From: an uncultured Kiloniellales bacterium
GTDB taxonomy: Bacteria; Pseudomonadota; Alphaproteobacteria; Kiloniellales; JAKSDN01
Assembly: GCA_937974415.1 (NCBI GenBank)
Contig: CALJXB010000286.1
Coordinates: forward strand, 1 to 7,014
Reading direction: 5' to 3'
DNA length: 7,014 bases
The notes under the pieces were generated by a model that did no database searches, was not told the DNA's origin, and saw only the letters and a program-made list of their open reading frames with translations. Of the stretch, positions 5,629 to 7,014 are shown piece by piece (the first letter of the stretch is position 1; every line of letters starts with the position of its first letter). A program made the translations under genes and the position numbers.

Positions 5629-5838
5629 ATGACGGTGAAGCTGTTCTTGGTCCTGACCATGGGTTTCGTCGCGTCCTTCGTCGCCGCCATGGGCCTGGGA
5701 GCTTTCCTCAGGACGACCCTGCAGATGTCCAGGGGCTCCGGCACCTACTTTCAGCCCGAGGTCGCCGGCATGGTCATCTTGATGACCGCTTGCTACATCC
5801 TGGCGTATCGCTACTTCAGGTCTCCGAGGCCGCATTGA
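5629..5838 (+). CDS. Small two-TM membrane protein of unknown function
   Basis: This 69-aa protein has two hydrophobic segments, about residues 4-27 (LFLVLTMGFVASFVAAMGLG) and 45-62 (VAGMVILMTACYILAYRY), joined by a short polar loop with RTTLQMSRGSGTYFQPE. It ends in a basic tail RYFRSPRPH, which predicts the C-terminus and probably both ends in the cytoplasm. A ribosome-binding site AAAGG (5615-5619) lies 9 nt before the ATG, with a stronger GGGGAGGG farther off at 5605-5612. I recognise no family. It is divergent from the exported-protein gene and convergent with the lipoprotein gene, 25 nt apart. Its membrane-protein composition and position in an otherwise empty gap support a real gene. 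Confidence 0.7.
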   Translation: MTVKLFLVLTMGFVASFVAAMGLGAFLRTTLQMSRGSGTYFQPEVAGMVILMTACYILAYRYFRSPRPH

Positions 5839-5863
5839 GCGAAGCAGGACCGGCGGCGCGCGT

Positions 5864-6142
5864 CTATTGCAGGCCTTGCACGCAATCGAATCGATAGGTG
5901 TCCTGGAGGGTGTCGGGGTCGGGGTCGCTGCCCTGAACGGAGGCGCGTTTGTCGAATTGCGCGCAATACTCCTGGGCGAAATTCTGGGAATCGCTGAAAG
6001 AGGTAAGCGGCCCGGCTTTGATGAGGACGAAATCCTCGTTCCCCGATTCGACCCGCGGCCCGCAGGCACTCAAGCCGAGCAAGAGGACGGCGAACGCAGC
6101 TGCGGCGCTAAGGGGTCGTGTCGACGGGCCAGCCGCTTTCAT
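5864..6142 (-). CDS. Small lipoprotein of unknown function
   Basis: The 92-aa precursor has a type II signal peptide: basic start MKAAGPSTRP, a hydrophobic core (about 11-23) and lipobox LSAC with lipidated Cys27. The mature protein is about 66 aa. Gly follows the Cys at +2, so the usual Asp inner-membrane retention signal is absent and outer-membrane sorting is expected if Lol rules hold. The mature part has two more cysteines, in FAQEYCAQFDKRA (Cys60) and YRFDCV (Cys87), a plausible disulfide pair; this Cys...FxC pattern recurs in small alphaproteobacterial lipoproteins, though I cannot name a family. ATG 6142 has GAGGGA about 8 nt upstream on the minus strand. No operon partner is apparent. 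Confidence 0.82.
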   Translation of the reverse strand: MKAAGPSTRPLSAAAAFAVLLLGLSACGPRVESGNEDFVLIKAGPLTSFSDSQNFAQEYCAQFDKRASVQGSDPDPDTLQDTYRFDCVQGLQ

Positions 6143-6459
6143 CCGAGATTTCCCTCGTAGAATCCTGCCAAGGCGTCACACCATGAGTTGGCCGTGTTGG
6201 ATGGTCAAGAGAAAGCGAAGCTTTCATGCGGCACGAGCGGCCTGGTAGCAAGGGCCGAGGTTACGCCTGTCGGCCTGGAGCGTTGGTCCCACGCGAGGCC
6301 TGGTCTGCGCCATGGTGCAGTCATGAGGGTAGACAGAGCACGGAAGTCTGCGCTAGGGAAGCGCGGCACCGATGACAGCTCGGCTGCCTGTGACCAATCG
6401 GTGATCAATCGTTGGAGAGTTCGATCTATTGATTTGAATAACCCAATGTAATCAAGTGC
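6143..6459. other. 317-nt stretch with no convincing gene, upstream of tRNA-Ser
   Basis: Open frames on both strands here (6188-6451 + and 6205-6408 -) lack ribosome-binding sites, known motifs or compositional support. The stretch contains a tight GAAAGC-GAA-GCTTTC hairpin (6211-6225), three scattered GGCCTGG copies (6239, 6272, 6297), two CAATCG copies 11 bp apart (6395, 6406), and an AT-richer end (6425-6455) that presumably holds the tRNA promoter. TGTAAT at 6447-6452 is a fair -10 match but has no good -35 and lies very close to the tRNA 5' end. Confidence 0.5.
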
Positions 6460-6549
6460 GGAGGGGTGCCGGAGTGGTCGAACGGGGCGGTCTCGAAAAC
6501 CGTTGTACGCGCGAGCGTACCGTGGGTTCGAATCCCACCCCCTCCGCCA
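6460..6549 (+). tRNA. tRNA-Ser (anticodon CGA)
   Basis: A complete 90-nt class II tRNA reading UCG codons. The acceptor stem is GGAGGGG (6460-6466) with CCCCTCC (6539-6545), discriminator G6546 and encoded CCA at 6547-6549. The anticodon stem GCGGT/ACCGT encloses loop CTCGAAA with anticodon CGA at 6494-6496. The long variable arm is a perfect GTACGC-GCGA-GCGTAC hairpin (6505-6520), as expected for serine. The T arm is GTGGG-TTCGAAT-CCCAC (6522-6538). All stems pair. Confidence 0.98.
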
Positions 6550-6635
6550 CCATTCAACATATTGATATCACTGGATAAATGAAGATTTAGGACACCCAAT
6601 TTTTTCAAATATTCCGGAGTCTTTCAGGAGTGTTC

Positions 6636-6654
6636 GCCAGCTTGTTTTGCTGGC
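6636..6654. repeat. Hairpin GCCAGC-N7-GCTGGC
   Basis: A perfect 6-bp stem (6636-6641 with 6649-6654) around a TTGTTTT loop. There is no U-tract after it on the plus strand. It could be a recombination-site or terminator-like element; no function can be assigned. Confidence 0.4.
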
Positions 6655-6783
6655 AGAGACCGTTTGGTGCCGTTTAGCCGACAGTCCGAGCGCAGACGTC
6701 TCGTTTTCTCCGTTCGGCGGTACCACCGTCTCGGGCAACAGGCGCCATTTCTTGGTCGAGCAAGGCGAAACACGAACCGAGAC

Positions 6784-6806
6784 GCCCTCCTTTTATGACG
6801 GAGGGC
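6784..6806 (-). terminator. Possible terminator hairpin of the recombinase gene
   Basis: A perfect 7-bp stem GCCCTCC (6784-6790) / GGAGGGC (6800-6806) with a 9-nt loop, 32 nt beyond the recombinase stop codon on the minus strand. Position and stability suit a terminator, but the downstream minus strand lacks a strong U-run, so it may be another kind of structure. Confidence 0.4.
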
Positions 6807-6838
6807 TCAGATGCTTGGGCCATGGGGGGTAGGACTGC

Positions 6839-7014
6839 TTAGGTGAAGCCCAGAACCTTGCGCTGTTCGGTCCAGTGGAGAGGCAGGTTCTTCCATCGAG
6901 CCAGCCGGCTCGCGGTGAGCTCCGGCGGTTGCTCACCTTTCAGGATGGCGGCGACGATTTCGGGCGCGAGGAAGGAGAGGCGGAGAAGGCGCGTGACGTA
7001 GGAGCCGACGACGT
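6839..7014 (-). CDS. Serine site-specific recombinase, C-terminal end (partial)
   Basis: Only the last 57 residues are in the window; the gene enters from the right edge and stops with TAA at 6839-6841. The visible part reads SYVTRLLRLSFLAPEIVAAI, then LKGEQPPELTASRLARWKNL and PLHWTEQRKVLGFT. This matches the C-terminal tail of long serine recombinases of the resolvase/invertase family common on alphaproteobacterial mobile elements, whose tails carry RLLRLxFLxPxIxxxIxxGxQP...LPLxWxEQRxxLGF. The catalytic serine domain lies outside, so activity cannot be judged. The gene points toward tRNA-Ser. In many alphaproteobacteria such recombinases lie beside a DUF2924 gene, which would be outside this window. 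Confidence 0.85.
   Translation of the reverse strand, partial: VVGSYVTRLLRLSFLAPEIVAAILKGEQPPELTASRLARWKNLPLHWTEQRKVLGFT

Larger units (their letters stand above)
6550..6838. other. Noncoding stretch between tRNA-Ser and the recombinase gene
   Basis: No convincing gene. The first 75 nt are much more AT-rich than the rest of the window and include TGATATCA (6563-6570) and a six-T run at 6600-6605 that may end the tRNA transcript. Two perfect hairpins follow: GCCAGC/GCTGGC (6636-6654) and GCCCTCC/GGAGGGC (6784-6806). The composition break and the neighbouring recombinase fit a junction with a mobile element. Confidence 0.5.

Noticed and set aside
6188..6451. Plus-strand 87-aa frame between the lipoprotein and tRNA-Ser
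   Set aside because: No ribosome-binding site, no recognisable motif, and it runs into the expected tRNA promoter.
6426..6608. Minus-strand 60-aa open frame with a GIRTHGTLARTTVFETAPFD-like peptide
   Set aside because: It is the antisense translation of tRNA-Ser, a well-known spurious annotation.
6647..6832. Plus-strand 61-aa frame after tRNA-Ser
   Set aside because: No ribosome-binding site or motif, and it spans hairpins in an apparently noncoding junction.
1..7014. CRISPR array, toxin-antitoxin pair or phage-defence operon
   Set aside because: No spaced repeat array and no pair or domain of those types was found on either strand.

Overview
The window reads as chromosome of a high-GC alphaproteobacterium, plausibly of Rhodospirillales/Kiloniellales type. 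The grounds are strong G/C bias at third codon positions, an OxyR-like LysR gene, DUF1127 protein, a bacterial Popeye-like cyclic-nucleotide-binding membrane protein and small lipoproteins of familiar alphaproteobacterial style. This placement is inference from gene content only.

Layout. Positions 1-2072 (+) hold the 3' part of a composite substrate-binding protein (glycine-betaine-type OpuAC domain, then a TAXI/TRAP-type domain, then a C-terminal membrane anchor). It is followed 14 nt later by a universal stress protein, very probably in the same operon. Convergent to it, 2095-2994 (-) encodes an OxyR-like LysR regulator. The lysR intergenic region (2995-3193) carries ATAG-N7-CTAT operator-like dyads. 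Divergent from lysR, 3194-3700 (+) encodes a protein with two DUF1127 motifs, followed by a Popeye-like three-TM protein with a cyclic-nucleotide-binding fold (about 3793-4488, +, start codon unclear). This gene meets a minus-strand rhodanese gene (4485-4874) tail to tail, and one CTAG palindrome supplies both stop codons. A small exported protein (4968-5348, -) lies upstream of the rhodanese gene on the same strand. A repeat- and hairpin-bearing intergenic stretch separates it from a divergent 69-aa two-TM protein (5629-5838, +). A small lipoprotein (5864-6142, -) converges on that gene. After about 300 nt with no convincing gene comes tRNA-Ser(CGA) at 6460-6549, then about 290 nt of noncoding, locally AT-rich sequence with hairpins, then the C-terminus of a serine recombinase running off the right edge (6839-7014, -). 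The last block looks like the edge of a mobile element.

How the genes may work together. The binding protein and Usp resemble the known pairing of TRAP transporters with a Usp regulator (TeaD in Halomonas elongata), which suggests osmolyte or organic-solute sensing or uptake. The LysR regulator, its operator-like sites and the DUF1127 gene look like a self-contained stress-response module. The remaining genes are small envelope proteins of unknown role plus a sulfurtransferase. The most noteworthy items are the OpuAC-TAXI-TM fusion, the OxyR-like operator architecture with correct 22-bp register, and the tRNA-Ser/serine-recombinase boundary.
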